From Volvox africanus (Eukaryota; Chlorophyta; Chlorophyceae; Chlamydomonadales; Volvocaceae), in the NCBI GenBank assembly GCA_030268105.1, contig BSDZ01000017.1, positions 2,646,001 through 2,710,000 on the forward strand: a stretch of DNA of 64,000 bases. Reading direction: 5' to 3'. Numbering within the stretch: position 1 is the stretch's first letter; every line of letters begins with the position of its first letter. The notes under the pieces were generated by a model. That model was not told the DNA's origin. It made no database searches and saw only the letters and a program-made list of their open reading frames with translations. Positions 1-12,638 of this stretch are shown one piece after another. A program made the translations under genes and the position numbers.

Positions 1-842
1 TGACTCAGTGGGGACCTCTCGCCAAGCACGGGTTCTCTTGGCCCACCTTAGTGACGCGGCGATGAGTTCCATCGGGGGTCTACAATGACTTTTCCTGTCT
101 TACCTAGTACCTGCCTTAACCGGCAGTCGAAGGGGACGTGGGTGATAATTAACCAGTGCAGGGCCTGAAATCCTGTTTTAATCGCGTCCTTATTCCCAAC
201 CCCGTATACTGTGTTTAGCTCAAGCTATCTATGCAGCTTCTGGTTGAAATTTTGTCGGCTATTGCAGTGACTTAGTTTCCAACGCTTAGTTTTCAAGAGG
301 CAATGCGTAATGAGGCTCTCGTTTTATGAAACGCAGGCTCAAATGGCGTAATCGATGTTTGGACCTTGCGGCCCGACACTAGGGAATGAGGACTACTATA
401 CATCCTTTATCCCAAGCTTAGCGAACCGTCCAGACAACCATTAGAGGGGATGTTGAAAAGCTTTGTTCTATCCTTTCCTTTCACCCAGAAGACTGAAACC
501 CTTGCGGCCGGTTGTCTGATTGTGGATATTGTTCACTCAGCGCATTTAGGGCGTACGTTGTACAGCCTCCGTGCAACGGTGACAGATGTACGCTCTGTTG
601 TACGTTAAGAAGGATTCCAGCATGCCGTATCCAAATATGCGCAGGTCCCTTGTTTGTGTAAATTGAAAACTGCCTTGGAACCCAAGGCAGAAAACATGCA
701 GCGTCATCAGCCTCTGGACGAACTTACCTAGATCATTTGCTTATTCCGGAATTGTATAGTCGCAGTACTTAAACTCTTATATAGTCCCTATCGCGCTGTC
801 CCTACAGCTTCCTTAAGCTAGGTGGTCAGTCCATTGGCGCCA
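1..842. other. Unassigned sequence upstream of PDCD5
   Basis: I see no convincing coding exon, RNA gene or repeat here. The first coding exon of PDCD5, which should encode the conserved acidic start of the protein, is expected in this stretch or before the window but could not be placed with confidence. An in-frame TAG lies shortly before the first recognised PDCD5 exon, so that exon either begins at its own ATG at 843 or at a splice acceptor just upstream. Confidence 0.4.
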
Positions 843-2766
843 ATGCAGGCTGAAGAGCAGCAAAAGCTGGCAGCCATGATGGCTGCCCAGGGGGGACAGG
901 TACAGTTTATTTATGTATCCAGCAAATCCAGTGCTCATGGAAGGCAGGCGTAACAGTGTCGCCATTTCGGCAGGGTGCGCCTTCACAAGAAGACCTTGAA
1001 GCTCAGGAAGAGGCGAAACGGTAGGTGCGACGGAAATATAGGTATCGTAAGATTTGGAAGCGGGACTAAGCACGGGCACCAGATACCTTCGAGGCGAAGG
1101 CAAAGTAATTATAATGACGTTGAGGAGTGTGGCAAACCTCGGTTTCACGTGCGTTTATCGTTTACCATGGCCGATGGATTTCCTGCAAAGGGTGGTGTAT
1201 GGTTACGTCTGTTGCGGTACGATAATGAGTGCTTCAGGGTGGGCATTCTGAAGTTCCAGTAATAGCACTGCTGCCTGCCCGGTATGGCTGAGCACCAGGT
1301 GCGCGACTTACAGCATGTAGGCATCCATACCAGCCGGGTCCTGTGGATTCGCACATGCAAGCATGCGTCTTGGTCCTTGGCAGTGTTTTCCTCTCCGCCG
1401 ATGGACACGTTACAGACAGAGGGGATAGGGACTCGCAAGTAACTCGTTGCATACGATGGGAAAGCGGATATGTACTGGTCAATAACTGGTGTTTCTGGAA
1501 ACATGCAGTATTTCCAATACCACCTGGGAATCGGCTTGGGTAGCACCCTGGCGCTTGCAGACTGTCAGTTGGGTATTGCTCTTGTCGTGCCGTCATGACA
1601 TGTGGTTATTGCACGGCATGTCGGCATGTTAACCGCCCCCCGCCCGCCCCCGCAGATCAGCTGAGGAGCAACGCCGTACCATGCTGGCAGCCTGTATGAC
1701 GAATGAGGCTCGTGAACGACGTGGGTACATGCAACTTACGGGGCCTCGGTAGTCATGTCACGTTATTGCACTATCGGCTGGGACGTCAGCATGGGAGCGA
1801 ACAGCGGCTTACCCTGTGTCCTTTGTGTTGACATCTCAAACTGCTGGGGGCTTGACCTCCGGTCTGAACATTTCTACATGATTTCATCGCCACTTGCAAG
1901 AATAATTTTTGCCTTGGAACTTTTGCATGCTATCAGGGATTGCTGTTACAGGCATGTATGGTGTTAAGCAACATGCTAACTTGCTTAGCTTACGCCACCT
2001 TATTGGTTGCCGCCTGAAGTGCATGTGGTTACTTCGTTTCGTGTGCCTAACTACTCCCGCATCCGACGACGTCTATTCAGTGGCTCGCATTGCAATCGTG
2101 AAGCCGGAGAAGGCAAGAGGCGTTGAAAATATGATTCTCGCCGCAGCACAGCGAGGTGCACTATCGGCGAAGGTAGGTGGATTGGTGGAACAAATTTCAG
2201 CCGGACGAGAAAGCCCATCCAGAATCTTGGTTTCGAAATGTTGCGCCTTTGTAACTCTCTGCAAAGGCCATATGGACCAAAGAATCCGCGTCAAAAGTAA
2301 TATACCTATTGGGGGGATATGTGCCGTACCGCAGTTTCTAGCCCTACGAGGTATTGAAGGTGTTGCCGATGTATGAAATATGATGGTGGGGTCGGTGTAT
2401 AGAGTGGACGGTAGTTCTGGAGGAGGATGAAGATGCCGCGATTAATTGCCGCGCCACTGTCACTGGAGGTTGCAAGCACCTAGGCATTTTAGTTCATGCG
2501 AGGGGCCCATGTCTTCCGTATAAGATGGAGACCTGGCCCTACCCATGAAGGCTGCTCGCGGTTCCAGGCAGCTGCCATAAAGGGAGGTCCCCGTGGCGTT
2601 AAGCCACGAGCAGGAGGCTTACATCCCAACCTTACGTGTGCTATGCTATCAGGTTTCAGAGGAGCGACTGGTTCAGCTGCTGGAGCAAGTCAATGAGCGC
2701 GAGGGGGCCAGCAAGCCCAAAATTACGATACAGCGGCGGCGGCCAAACCTTTTTGATGATGATTGA
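843..2766 (+). CDS. PDCD5: PDCD5 family protein (programmed cell death 5, DNA-binding TFAR19-like)
   Basis: Small helical nuclear/cytosolic protein of the PDCD5/TFAR19 family, implicated in other eukaryotes in apoptosis, chaperonin binding and acetyltransferase stabilisation. Five exons can be read: 843-899, 974-1020, 1656-1720, 2081-2172 and 2653-2766. Every intron is GT..AG and the phases agree. The family core is plain: the stretch RIAIVKPEKARGVENMI in exon 4, then VSEERLVQLLEQV and the basic tail KITIQRRRPNLFDDD before TGA. The part seen encodes about 122 residues, close to the usual ~125. The ATG at 843 gives MQAEEQQKL, but related proteins carry an extra acidic N-terminus (PELEAIR-like), so a further 5' exon may be missing. 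A TGTAA polyadenylation-type signal of green algae lies near 3056. Identity is nearly certain; the start is not. Confidence 0.93.
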
Positions 2767-5749
2767 AGCTCTTCCCACAGATTTATTGCAGCTGTTGGGG
2801 GCTTCGATTCTAATGGGCGAGTTGCCGAGTTGGTGACATGTGCAAGGATCTTGCGTTGAGGTCAAACATTCATTTTGTCAATAAACCGCATGTTTCTGCT
2901 CCTTATGCCGCACGGATAGGTCCATGATATACCGGGGCAGAGAGTCTAAAGCCACAAGCCTATCTATGCCAGTGTGCGGCATTCGATATGAGGCTTCATT
3001 ATGGTAAAATCCAGTTTAGCATCTCTCGTTGGCACTCCTGCAGCAGCTGCAACTCGTGTAAAGATGGAGCTATGAAATGTACCTCCAAATGGCCAAAACA
3101 GCGTAAGAACGAAATCAAGTAGATTCGGCTTCCTTTCCCATTCATGTTGATAAGCTGTTGACCAAATGAACAAACGGCAATGCCAATTAAAGGAGATCAT
3201 GCAACTGCATACCATATCACCGACACGGTGATATATACTTCTTGCGTCCGTCTGCGTCATGGTCCCTTCACGATTCGTTTTTCCACCAGGAATGGGGAAT
3301 TTGCAAATTGGTAGTCGACGGGGGTGCTGGCCCAAAATCGCCTTTCTGGCGTCACAGTCGCCGCCTGCCAAGTGTGTCACCTCTTGAGCCGGCAGCGACT
3401 GCGAAGGCAAATGCACTTTACGATTTTGAAGCTCTTACCCAGCGCAAGATCCTGCAGCCATATCGGACACGACTTCACAAAACGGGCCAACCAAACAAAG
3501 CTGTCCTCCAGGATGAGGCGCGGGACATCGTCTACATGTGAGTTGTAAAAGGGGCGCCCCATCTGGTTGGCATATAAGTACGAGTCGTCCTTATATGCAG
3601 CTGGGCTGCCGAGTTGGTCTCCCGTTTTCCCCTCACCCACCTACTTCCATGACGATGCCCTCTCACCTGGTGATTATAAAGAGGCCATAATAGAGATAAA
3701 AGCGCCGGGGGGCAGCAGCACCACGCGCACATTAAGGGCTGCAGATCTCATTGATTCTGCCATTCATTGAACCGCCGCCTTGGAAGAGCAGTAAATGGCA
3801 GCCCAAACCGTGCCAAAAAAACAAGTATGCTGACCACATTGCAGATGAAGCTGCTGCGGCGTGCGGCCATGTGCGGGGCTAATCCTTACACCAAGCGCAG
3901 CAGTTGGCGTCGAACACCTTCTGCACAATTGGGAGGAGAGGCTGGGAAGGGACGGCAGGCGAAGGTTCACTGGAAAATCGACCATCAAACGGAGTAAGGC
4001 AGCCAACTGAATTCATGACCACAGGCTCAGCCCAGAGCTAGGTGGGTTCCATGCTCAGTTGCAATACATGAGACCACGTCAGGCACGGTTCGGTTTGGCA
4101 GCGTTGAACTAGGATCCAGGAAACACAGAACGGCGATGGTGGCGAACCACGTCCATACCTGGGGGTGACCTACCAGCGCGTCAGTCATCCCAGTGCGGTT
4201 TTATGGGCTCCGGTTACCGGCGTTTGGGCTTTGCCCTGCCGCATATAATTATAGACATCCAATATTCAGCTAGCATGCCTTATGTGAACACTCCGCGCAT
4301 CCCGCTATTGGCCGGCGTATGTGCACATAGCATGACCAGGGAGTAAACCGCCGAGTGCAGTAGGCTTACCGCGGTTACGCAATACCACGGTTACGCAGTT
4401 ATCACCCGTACTGAGGGAAACGGCCCCTGACAATTAGTGCACTTCGGAAACTCCGCCCGACAGCCGCAAGTCGGTCGATACGACACTGGCAATGTACGGA
4501 GACGGAACATGACTTGCTGCAAGCACATTACAAAGCCCTCATCACTGCGTCATCACTTTATGCTACTTTACAAACCATAGGTTGAGGCACATCAAGTGCA
4601 ATCTCTGCGGCCTCTCCTCCACCCACCTACCAAAGAGATGCCTGCTTTAATGACCGAGATCTCGATGTGATCCGCCTCTGCTAACACTGCCGCCATCCCA
4701 CGGTTAACACACTGATCATTAGTGTCTGAACGGCCACTTCGTGGCGGGAGGAAATTGTCCCCAGGCGCCGTGCGGTAGCGAAATGGTGCAGGCGGCTTCG
4801 TGAAAGGCCTTACACAAAGCCTGCATGTGGTATAGGTGGCGTTGGAAACCGCGTCAGTGGCGGAGGCAGCCCTACCGTGGGTTTATCCGGTTAATCTCCA
4901 TATCACACCCCTGTTGAGCTGCGTCCCTGGTTGCTTGCTATCCGAATCAACTGCGTCGTAAACGCGAAACGCCCATTCTTAAGGGTTCATGCTCAGAGAC
5001 GTGAGACCAGGGCAATCACGAATGGTGGACCAGAACCCATTAAGGAAAAGGGTATGAGCCATCGTTCAAATATATGTTTGAACGACAATTTTATCTTCCC
5101 CATCAAGCGGCATGAGGCGAATGCAGTGCTACTGCTTGCGGCGTGACGCTTGCGTCACTCAAGTCACCAAACGCCGGAACACTCACAAAACGAGATCACT
5201 GATTACCCCGTCGCTTCAACCTGTAATGATCACAACGTCAGCGCGTCCTGGGCAAATCGCCATCCGTGGCGGTGGCACCCGGGCCCAGCTACGTTGGGAA
5301 TGCAGGACCTCCTCCACAGGCGTTGTGATGGTGCGTTAAGGAGCTGGAGATGTATCTCTTGCAGAGGTCTATGTCGGCTCTGAGCGTAGCACTGAGCACC
5401 CGGGGAAGAAGGTGCCGAGTCGCGTGTTGTGTAACGTATCACCCAAAGACCCTGTTAACAGTTATGAGTGACAAGTTTTATGTTACGGATACTACTGCAT
5501 ATGTGTATCGACCTATCAAGCATTGATATTCTCCTATTCCAGTGTGCCTGGTGGAGTAGCCGTACATGTCTCCACCCACTTTGGCAAAGTTTTTGCTTAT
5601 TGATATTCCCGCCTAAGCGTGAAAATAAGATGTTGAAAAGTAAGCACATTCTTCAACTTTCTGATTCTGACCCATTAATTGTCAGACCGTGACCGAGTCA
5701 TCAGTGTTGAGGAAACTGGATATGTTAACATAACAATTATCGTTTACGA
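2767..5749. other. Unassigned 3-kb stretch between PDCD5 and ARMC2
   Basis: This contains the PDCD5 3' end and the ARMC2 5' flank. One candidate minus-strand exon is listed separately. On the plus strand a frame at about 5222-5469 reads a plausible peptide (for example EVYVGSERSTEHPGKKVPS) ending at TGA 5467-5469, but it is broken by an in-frame TAA and I could not join it to other exons. Nothing else was recognised. Confidence 0.35.
3439..3605 (-). CDS. Candidate exon of an unidentified minus-strand gene
   Basis: The minus-strand frame reads a peptide with protein-like character (for example RPFYNSHVDDVPRLILEDSF, then FVWLARFVKSCPIWLQDLAL). It is bounded by a possible acceptor (AG before 3605) and a good GTAAGA donor after 3439. 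I do not recognise it. The opposite strand is also open over part of this region, so the choice of strand is tentative and no neighbouring exons could be fixed. Confidence 0.22.
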
Positions 5750-8700
5750 ATGCCTCCACCAAAGGTTGCTGATGAGGGAAATCCGTATGAGCTGCGGCCG
5801 AACGCTCCCATCTCGGTCGTCCGTGCTGCCAAGTAAGGGCGATTTGCTGGAGTTATGGCAGGTTATATCTTGAATACTAATATCTGAGTATGCTTCAGGG
5901 CATCCTTGAAGGAGCCCACGCGCCCGGTGACACCTGCGGACTACGGGCGGCAGCTATTCACGACCGGAGACCCCAGCAATCGTCCATCAACATCATATTC
6001 CGTATCTGGGAGGTAAGAAACGTTGCTTAATGCAAGTATCTCTTCTTTCCGTCGCCGTTAACTCTGACGATAATGTGTCGACATGTCTACAGTAAAAGCT
6101 TTTACCCGGATGGCGCACCAAAGCTCGCCCTTCCTAAGCTGGATCAGGGCAGACCGGGTGAGGAACTTACCCTGAGGGCAGAGCATGACTCCGTGATCAT
6201 TTCGTCTCCTCGCGGGTGTATGCGACTCTTGCGCTCCAGGGACTGACCCGTTGGCCTGAAATCCTCCGCGACTGGGCTAATCCCGAGCCCGATGTTTTGT
6301 GATAACTCCCCCATTAATTTCATTTCAGACACTGCGGTTTCAAGCATGCTGCGTAAGCAGGGGTCAGGCGCAGAGCGGGAGGCGTCAAGGTGAGCACTGG
6401 CTGGGCCTGGCCAGGTCAGGGACCGATGTTAATCTCAGCCTTGTAACCACAGGAACGCTCGTAGGGCTCTGGGACCCGTGAGGTTTATCTGTTACAGGAA
6501 CCTTGCTGATCGCCTGGACGTTTTGTTCCAGGACGGTTGTGACGCAACTCCCCTGGCCGCAGGCTGTCCGGTGCTTTCCCTAGTTTGGACGCCACGCTAG
6601 GGCCTGCAGGGCCACGAGGCCGTCAAACCACCGCAGAAACGGTAGCAGCACTGAAAGCCAACCTGGGCGGGGACACGACGGACTTCAGGTGTGGTGCAAA
6701 GTATCCCGGCAAGAGGAGGGAGGGTAGAGGCATGCCAGGGGAGAAATAAGCCTGCATAGGGACACGTTGACAACTTGCATTGTAATCGACGTACACATGG
6801 GTGGTCTGTGAGGTCTTACCACTTCAGGCGATTGCAGCCCGCTCTTTCTTATGGGGTTCATAGCGTAATCCCTTATGTTCATCATCAAAATCCGCTCCAC
6901 GTAACGCCCTGCTACTTCTGCAGTTGGGTTCAAGCTCTTTACACCCTCCCTATCCCCGCCTCCAGCTTCGCACGTCCTATCGCTACCGGCTCCTCTTCCC
7001 AGTCACACTCGAGAGGTTCCACCTCTGATGGACCGCCGCCACCGGACTCCTCCGGTCGCGCCTCTTCGGCCTCCTCTGCTATGCCTTCCTCGGCCCTCTA
7101 TAGCACCACTGGTACCGCCACCTCATCCGCGTCCGGCCACCATGCCAACACCTCACCCAGCGGCGGCCAACTTGGCTCAGAGTTCAGCTATGGGGTATAC
7201 ATAGAGGGTGCTGAGGGCCCGCTGCTGGACCCGCGGCGCAATGAAGACTTGCCCCCCCGCCCTGGCACATCCCGCGGTCGGCCCGGCTCTGCGGCGTTGT
7301 CGGACATGGACCCCATCACGGAGCGCTACCCGGGGCCGCCACCGGGCGTGCAGGATCTGGGCAACGGCGCGCAGGTGTTGGACATGTCGGCTTTTGCTCA
7401 ATATTCAGATGATGAGGAGAACGACTTTGATGCTAGCACCGCGACGGCACCGTCGCGACACCCGCATCAGGGGGCCAAGCAGGCGGAGGCGGCGCAGCAG
7501 GGAGCTGCACGGCAAGCAGGGGCCCCGGCAGGGGTAGCCTCGCCGGGGCGGGTTCGGCCGGCTCAGGCGCCCCAAGAGGCAGCAGGGACTGGTGGATCAG
7601 TTGCAGCTGCCAACTGGGGGAGTACGGCCGGCCTGGAGGACGATCCAGAGTTCCTTGCTTGGCGTAATAGTGTAGAGGGCGTGCTGGCGGAATTCAATTC
7701 GTCAATCAGTGCTAAAGCGGGCAGCTCGGCCCTATGCGGCCAAGCGGGTAAACTAGTGGGGCTGGTGGAAGATGCCCGTCGGCGCGAGCACTCTTCCCGG
7801 TGGCTCAACTCGCCTTCGGTGGTGTTCCGGGACGAGAATGGCACCGCACTGAGCTTACGAGAAGTCATTTCGGAACATGCCTTTCGGCTGATGGACTCGA
7901 CAAATAACGAATTGCTCATGAAGGTGGGTATTCGAGGGCCTGATATGGTGTCTGCTTTATGGGAAAAGAGAGAGCTCGGGAACTTAATGGGTCAGTTCTG
8001 TCGAGGTTACAAATTCTTGAAGTGGTAAGGCCTGGCAGTTGGCGGTTGCGTCGCAGTTAGGAATGGGTGCAGGAAGGGTTTGAGTTTGGTGAAGTATTGC
8101 GAGTGCTCGTGTCGGTGGAATGGTTGAATGCAGGGAAGTCAATAGGTTGACAGAAGATATCATGTTTAAGCGTGATTAATTGATGATTAAGATGAGACTG
8201 CGGCAAAGCTGGGGTTCTCTACGGCTGTGTGGCCGCTGTGCATAGCACAACTAGGCCATGGCACGCTTATTGAACAGCAACTAATGGGGCACCTTAGTGT
8301 CAGCGCCGTTTGCTTGTAGGGATTCGGGCTGATTTCAGATAGGTGCACAGTGGATGCCAATAGATGCTTTATGTAACTATGCGCAACCCTCTTTCTTGGT
8401 TGCGCATCGTTACATAAAGCATCAGAGATACAAGGGGGGTTCAAGGATCTCGGTGTGCCAAGATGCGGAAGGCGCGCCCAAGTGGTCGCTGGGACAGATG
8501 GACACAGGCCTGGATTGTACCCAACGGGACGCACATCCTCTGTAGGCGGTCACGCATGATATTTCGTCATGGTGTGTCTCTTTCAGGCTTTCATAGTGGC
8601 ATGTTCAGGCCCTTACGATATCCTTGCTTCGCTTGAGTAGAAATTTGTTGTCGTGGGCAACGATCTACTGACCGACTGGCACAGGCATTGGTCCCCCACG

Positions 8701-11700
8701 AGGCCCCACTTTCGTCCAGTCTCCTTCACCAAGGCAGCTGTAGATTCTCTTACTGGTCACATAATCTATTGCCATACCAGCTCAGTCATAGCACTCGCTA
8801 CCCAATGTGCATACCTGGTTTGTCCGTATAGCCCCTTTCTGGTTGCTGATTCATGCACATCTTGTCCGTTTTCCCTTCCCTGCCCATTCGCCCAGGCATG
8901 TGCCATCGTGCTGCGAGTGGTGAAGAGCCGATTGCCGCTGCTACAGACTGCCAAGCTGCTGTACCGTCTGAGCAAGGACGGCAGCAACGACGTGCTATTC
9001 CGACGGGAGGGACTGCTGGAGCCGCTGGTTCACACAATACACATCATGGTGGCTAGTGTGCGGGGAAACCACTACCCCGCGAACATGCATGAGGTGAGTT
9101 TGCTGCTGTTTTGGGGTGGGACGGAGGCGACGGAGGAAGAACTTGGGAAATCAACTTGTTGGCCCTGAACCCAGCTGAGCGCCGGTAGAGGGGCGCAAGA
9201 TGCAGGCTACTGGGTTGATAAATCTGAATGGTAGAAGGCCACTTAGTGGATGGGGTCCGGAGGGACCAGGCAGGGGGCTGTAGGGAATTGTGGAGTTGCA
9301 GTTCTGAACCTCGGCGAAAATGGAAATAATGCTGGTTGCGCCTGGAAAAGCTTGTAGAGCTAGAGATCTTTTGAAACAAGAAAGTTGATTTGGTTGCGCT
9401 CTCGTCATGTCGTCCAGGCCGTTATCTCCGTCCGGGCCTGCATCCATGGCCTTGAACTGGTTCCTGAAGCTCGGCAGTGCTGTCCTCTATTTCCCCCGCC
9501 CTTCAATTGCAGCCCCTGGTATATATGAACGGTTGCCTGAAGAACATTTCCAATGAGGCCCATAACCAGAGGACTCTGGTCAAATTGGGCACGCTGCATG
9601 TGCTTTCGGCTCTCCTCACGCAAATGGCGGACCAGGTGCGATGCAGTGCTGTGGTGTGATTTGGCCGGATGTGTCTACTTAGCAGGAGAAACGCGCGTGC
9701 TTGTGCTTGCTGAAACCAGAAAGGCTGGGTGGATGGAGGCCCGAGTGAGCGAGTTAGACTCTTCGGGAACTCCCTGCAGCTGATCTGCGCATTTCTAGCG
9801 CTCGACAGGACGAGGCGCTTCATAAAGCAACCGAAAGGCTCATGGACAAGATGCAGCCAAAGAAGAAACACGCTTTAACTGGCCTGTACATTGAATCTCC
9901 TTGTTGCCCCTTCGGTAGTGCATCTCATGGGTAGGCATCATCACTTGACTCGTTGGGTATTCATGATGCCTTGTTGGGCCGCCACATCTCCCTGACTGTG
10001 CAGGCGAAGTCTGGGGACGAAGGTCTGGCAGAGTCGTGCGGGCAGGTGGCGGTGCAGGTCAGCGGTGTGCTGCGAAACCTTGCAGTGCCGTCGCACAACG
10101 CATCTGCTTTCCTGGCAGCTGGCGTACTGCCGGCATTACGGGTGGCCTGCTCCGCGTTGAGCGGGCACGTGGAGGTGGTGCTCAACGCGGGTCGTATTCT
10201 CTCCAAGCTGTCGTTGCACGAGGGGTGCCAAGCCGCGATCGGCGCCGACACGGCATATGCACCGCTCCTGGTAAGCTGGTGAACCCAGGAGGAGGCACGG
10301 CCGCGGTAGAGCTGCACGTTTAAGGTTCTGAGCCCTCGAAAAGCGCATGCAACGAGACCGCTATCGTTATCCGCAAATCTCGCCGAATATTGAATTGATC
10401 AAGCTCTGCCGCCTTTGCCCCGACGTCGGTCGCCTTTGCACCGCGCCCTCTTCCTCCGTGTTCCAGCAGTTGCAAACCTCACGTTCATTACCCCAAATCC
10501 GCACTACAGGTCCAGCTGCTTGGGCAATACGCAGATAACCGGGCCATCTTGCTCCGGGTAGCGTTTGTTTTGGGCAACCTGACCACTACCAGCAATGAAT
10601 GCCGCGAACAGGTATGGGCCGGCAATCTGCGGCTTAGGGACTGTGCTCGGTGCTTGGGTGCTCGGGCGTGTCGTAAGAAGTTGCAGCACACTGTACTCTT
10701 TGGTATCGCAGGGTAGGCCATCTCCCATAAACCAGCTTTACCTATGTGGGCTTAACGTCCGGCAGGTCTGCAACGTACCATTCGCGCTCGTGACGGTGGT
10801 GGGCATTTTGCAACGGTACGCCTTCGGAGGCCCGGGCGGCGAGGGAGGTTCAGGCGGCAGCTCGGCGAATGACCGGTGAGCGACCACGCTAGGGAGGCAA
10901 GGGAAGAAGGTATCTTGTGAGAATCATTGGTATTGTTGGAGAATGCATGGTGTGGACAAAAAAGATGATAAACTTTGTGCCGCTGTGTCGCATCTTTCTG
11001 GTGGCCGACACCCGTGCTTGCTCCGGATAGCGGCCCCAGACTCCCGTGCCAAATCCTCCTCTCCGCTGTCCCAACTGATGCTCCCTGCATTCAGTCTGTC
11101 CCGTGCCGCTAGTCACGAGGACTGCTTAGTCAAGGTGCTGCGCCTTGCCGCCAACCTGGCCATCTGGCCTGACGCCGGCCACACACTGGCGGAGGAGGCG
11201 CATGTTGCAGACGCGCTGCTGCATTTGCTGGAGGCTTACAGCTTCGAGGCGGCAGAGGAGTTGGTGCTCAACACTGTGTGCGCGCTCACCAATCTCTCCT
11301 ATTACCAGAGCGAGACGACTCCAGCGGGATTTATCAATAAGGTGCGGACTGGTGTGCGCACAACGGGGCCATCGATGGCGGTGTGGCCACGTAGCAACGT
11401 GGATGCGCATTGGTCAATCCATGATTTGCCGGCAAGAATCCGCCCGATGGACGGATTATGCGAGGCCGATCTACTCTGCGACCCGCGTATGTTGGCTTTG
11501 CATGTGACGGCATGGAGTAGGACACGATGTAATGCGGCGCCCTTTCGTTGTGGCTACTGCAAAGTTCCGCACCGGCCCCGTATGCACTGTCACCATTGTA
11601 GGTGCTCCAACTCCCGCCAGCCCGGCTCATGCCGCGCATCACGCCATTGCTCATGTGCGACAATGAAGAGGCCGTTGTCGAGGCGGCACGAGTCTACGGC

Positions 11701-12638
11701 AACTTTTCGCGCTCGCCTGAAGTCCGCGACTATATGCAGGTGCGTAGGCAGGGTGGGGCAGGTGCCTATGGAAATTCCTATTAGAGGCGCAGATACTTGT
11801 TAGCCTGTGGAAGGTGCATGTCAAAGACTGTACAGGTCCCAAGAGTAGGCTCTGCTGCCCAATTCATTTTTCCAGAATCCACGGCTCGTTGCGCTTTATG
11901 CAATCATGCTACACGGTTTTCTGCGCATTGTGCGCTTGTCGTTTTAGACATGGCAGCCTCAGTCTCAAAAAATAGCTTTTGCGTTGCAACGTCTTAACGG
12001 ATGACGCGATGGCTGCTTAGGGTACGCGACTTGCCAGGTGCACCACGCCGTCCTATGGTGTATACCCGCAAATATACCCGCGCTTTCTATCCATATCTTT
12101 CTGACAGCTGCTCGACCTGACGGAATTGCAGGCTTCTCGCGTCGTGGAAGCGCTGGTGCTGCTACTGGACCATAGCAATACCGAGGTGCTCTACTCGGTG
12201 TGCGGCACTCTAATCAACTTCACCATGGACGCCTCACGCAAGCATGTGCTAGGTACACTGGGCGGCACTTCACGGCTCGTGGAGGTGCTCAGCCGCACTG
12301 TAGCACAGGGCGAGCTGGGCGAGCGAGACGAGGCCATTATTGGTGTGGTGTGCAAGGCGTTATTTAATGTAGCCTCCGCCGATGACGGCCCTGTGGCGGC
12401 AGGGCAAGCTGCCTCCGGAGACTCGTCGGCGTTTCAGGGGTCAGGGTCCATAGGGCAGTCAATTAGCGGTTTCACGCTTGAGGAGATTGCGGAGGTGCTG
12501 TCGTTGGTGGAGGCGCTGGAAGGCAGTGGGGTGGCGGACACTGAGGAGATGGCGACCGTGCTGGGACGGCTGGCAGCTCAGATGCGGCGGCTGCAGCAGA
12601 GGATGGTCTCCGCTGAGCTAGAGGCGCTACCCGAGTAG
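5750..12638 (+). CDS. ARMC2: ARMC2, armadillo-repeat protein (ciliary)
   Basis: ARMC2 is known in Chlamydomonas and mammals as a factor needed for motile cilia, delivering radial spokes by intraflagellar transport. The start MPPPKVADEGNPYEL at 5750 leads into the ARMC2 N-terminal motif (ISVVRAAKASLKEPTRPVTP, then NRPSTSYSVSGSKSF), a Ser/Gly/Pro-rich middle (one 1-kb exon, 6924-7923), then armadillo repeats (for example VAFVLGNLTTTSNE, LVLNTVCALTNLSYY, ARVYGNFSRS, VCGTLINFTMD). Exons: 5750-5832, 5899-6012, 6093-6157, 6329-6389, 6498-~6534, ~6563-6688, 6924-7923, 8896-9093, 9513-9635, 10004-10270, 10510-10611, 10766-10875, 11095-11341, 11602-11739, 12132-12638. Phases match except between exons 5 and 6, whose boundary I could not resolve. 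Predicted length is about 1,050 residues against ~870 in man; the excess is mainly low-complexity. From intron 7 onward it lies in duplication unit 1. Confidence 0.93.
8363..8423. repeat. Intronic hairpin (26-nt arms), copy 1
   Basis: Left arm 8363-8388 and right arm 8398-8423 are inverted repeats of 26 nt with one mismatch around a 9-nt loop, in ARMC2 intron 7. It is duplicated at 24732-24792. The arms would form a long near-perfect stem in RNA. It could be the end-to-end remnant of a small inverted-repeat transposon or a small-RNA hairpin; nothing decides between these. Confidence 0.85.

Noticed and set aside
6453..6477. A 25-nt stretch with AG and GT borders that looks like a small ARMC2 exon
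   Set aside because: Including it changes the phase and brings a stop at once in the next exon (6498). Skipping it keeps the frame.
6775..6923. Upstream part of the long open frame ending near 8028 taken as ARMC2 coding sequence
   Set aside because: The phase from the previous exon (ending 6688) and the TGCAG acceptor put the exon start at 6924, and the GTGGGT donor ends it at 7923; the rest of the frame is intron.
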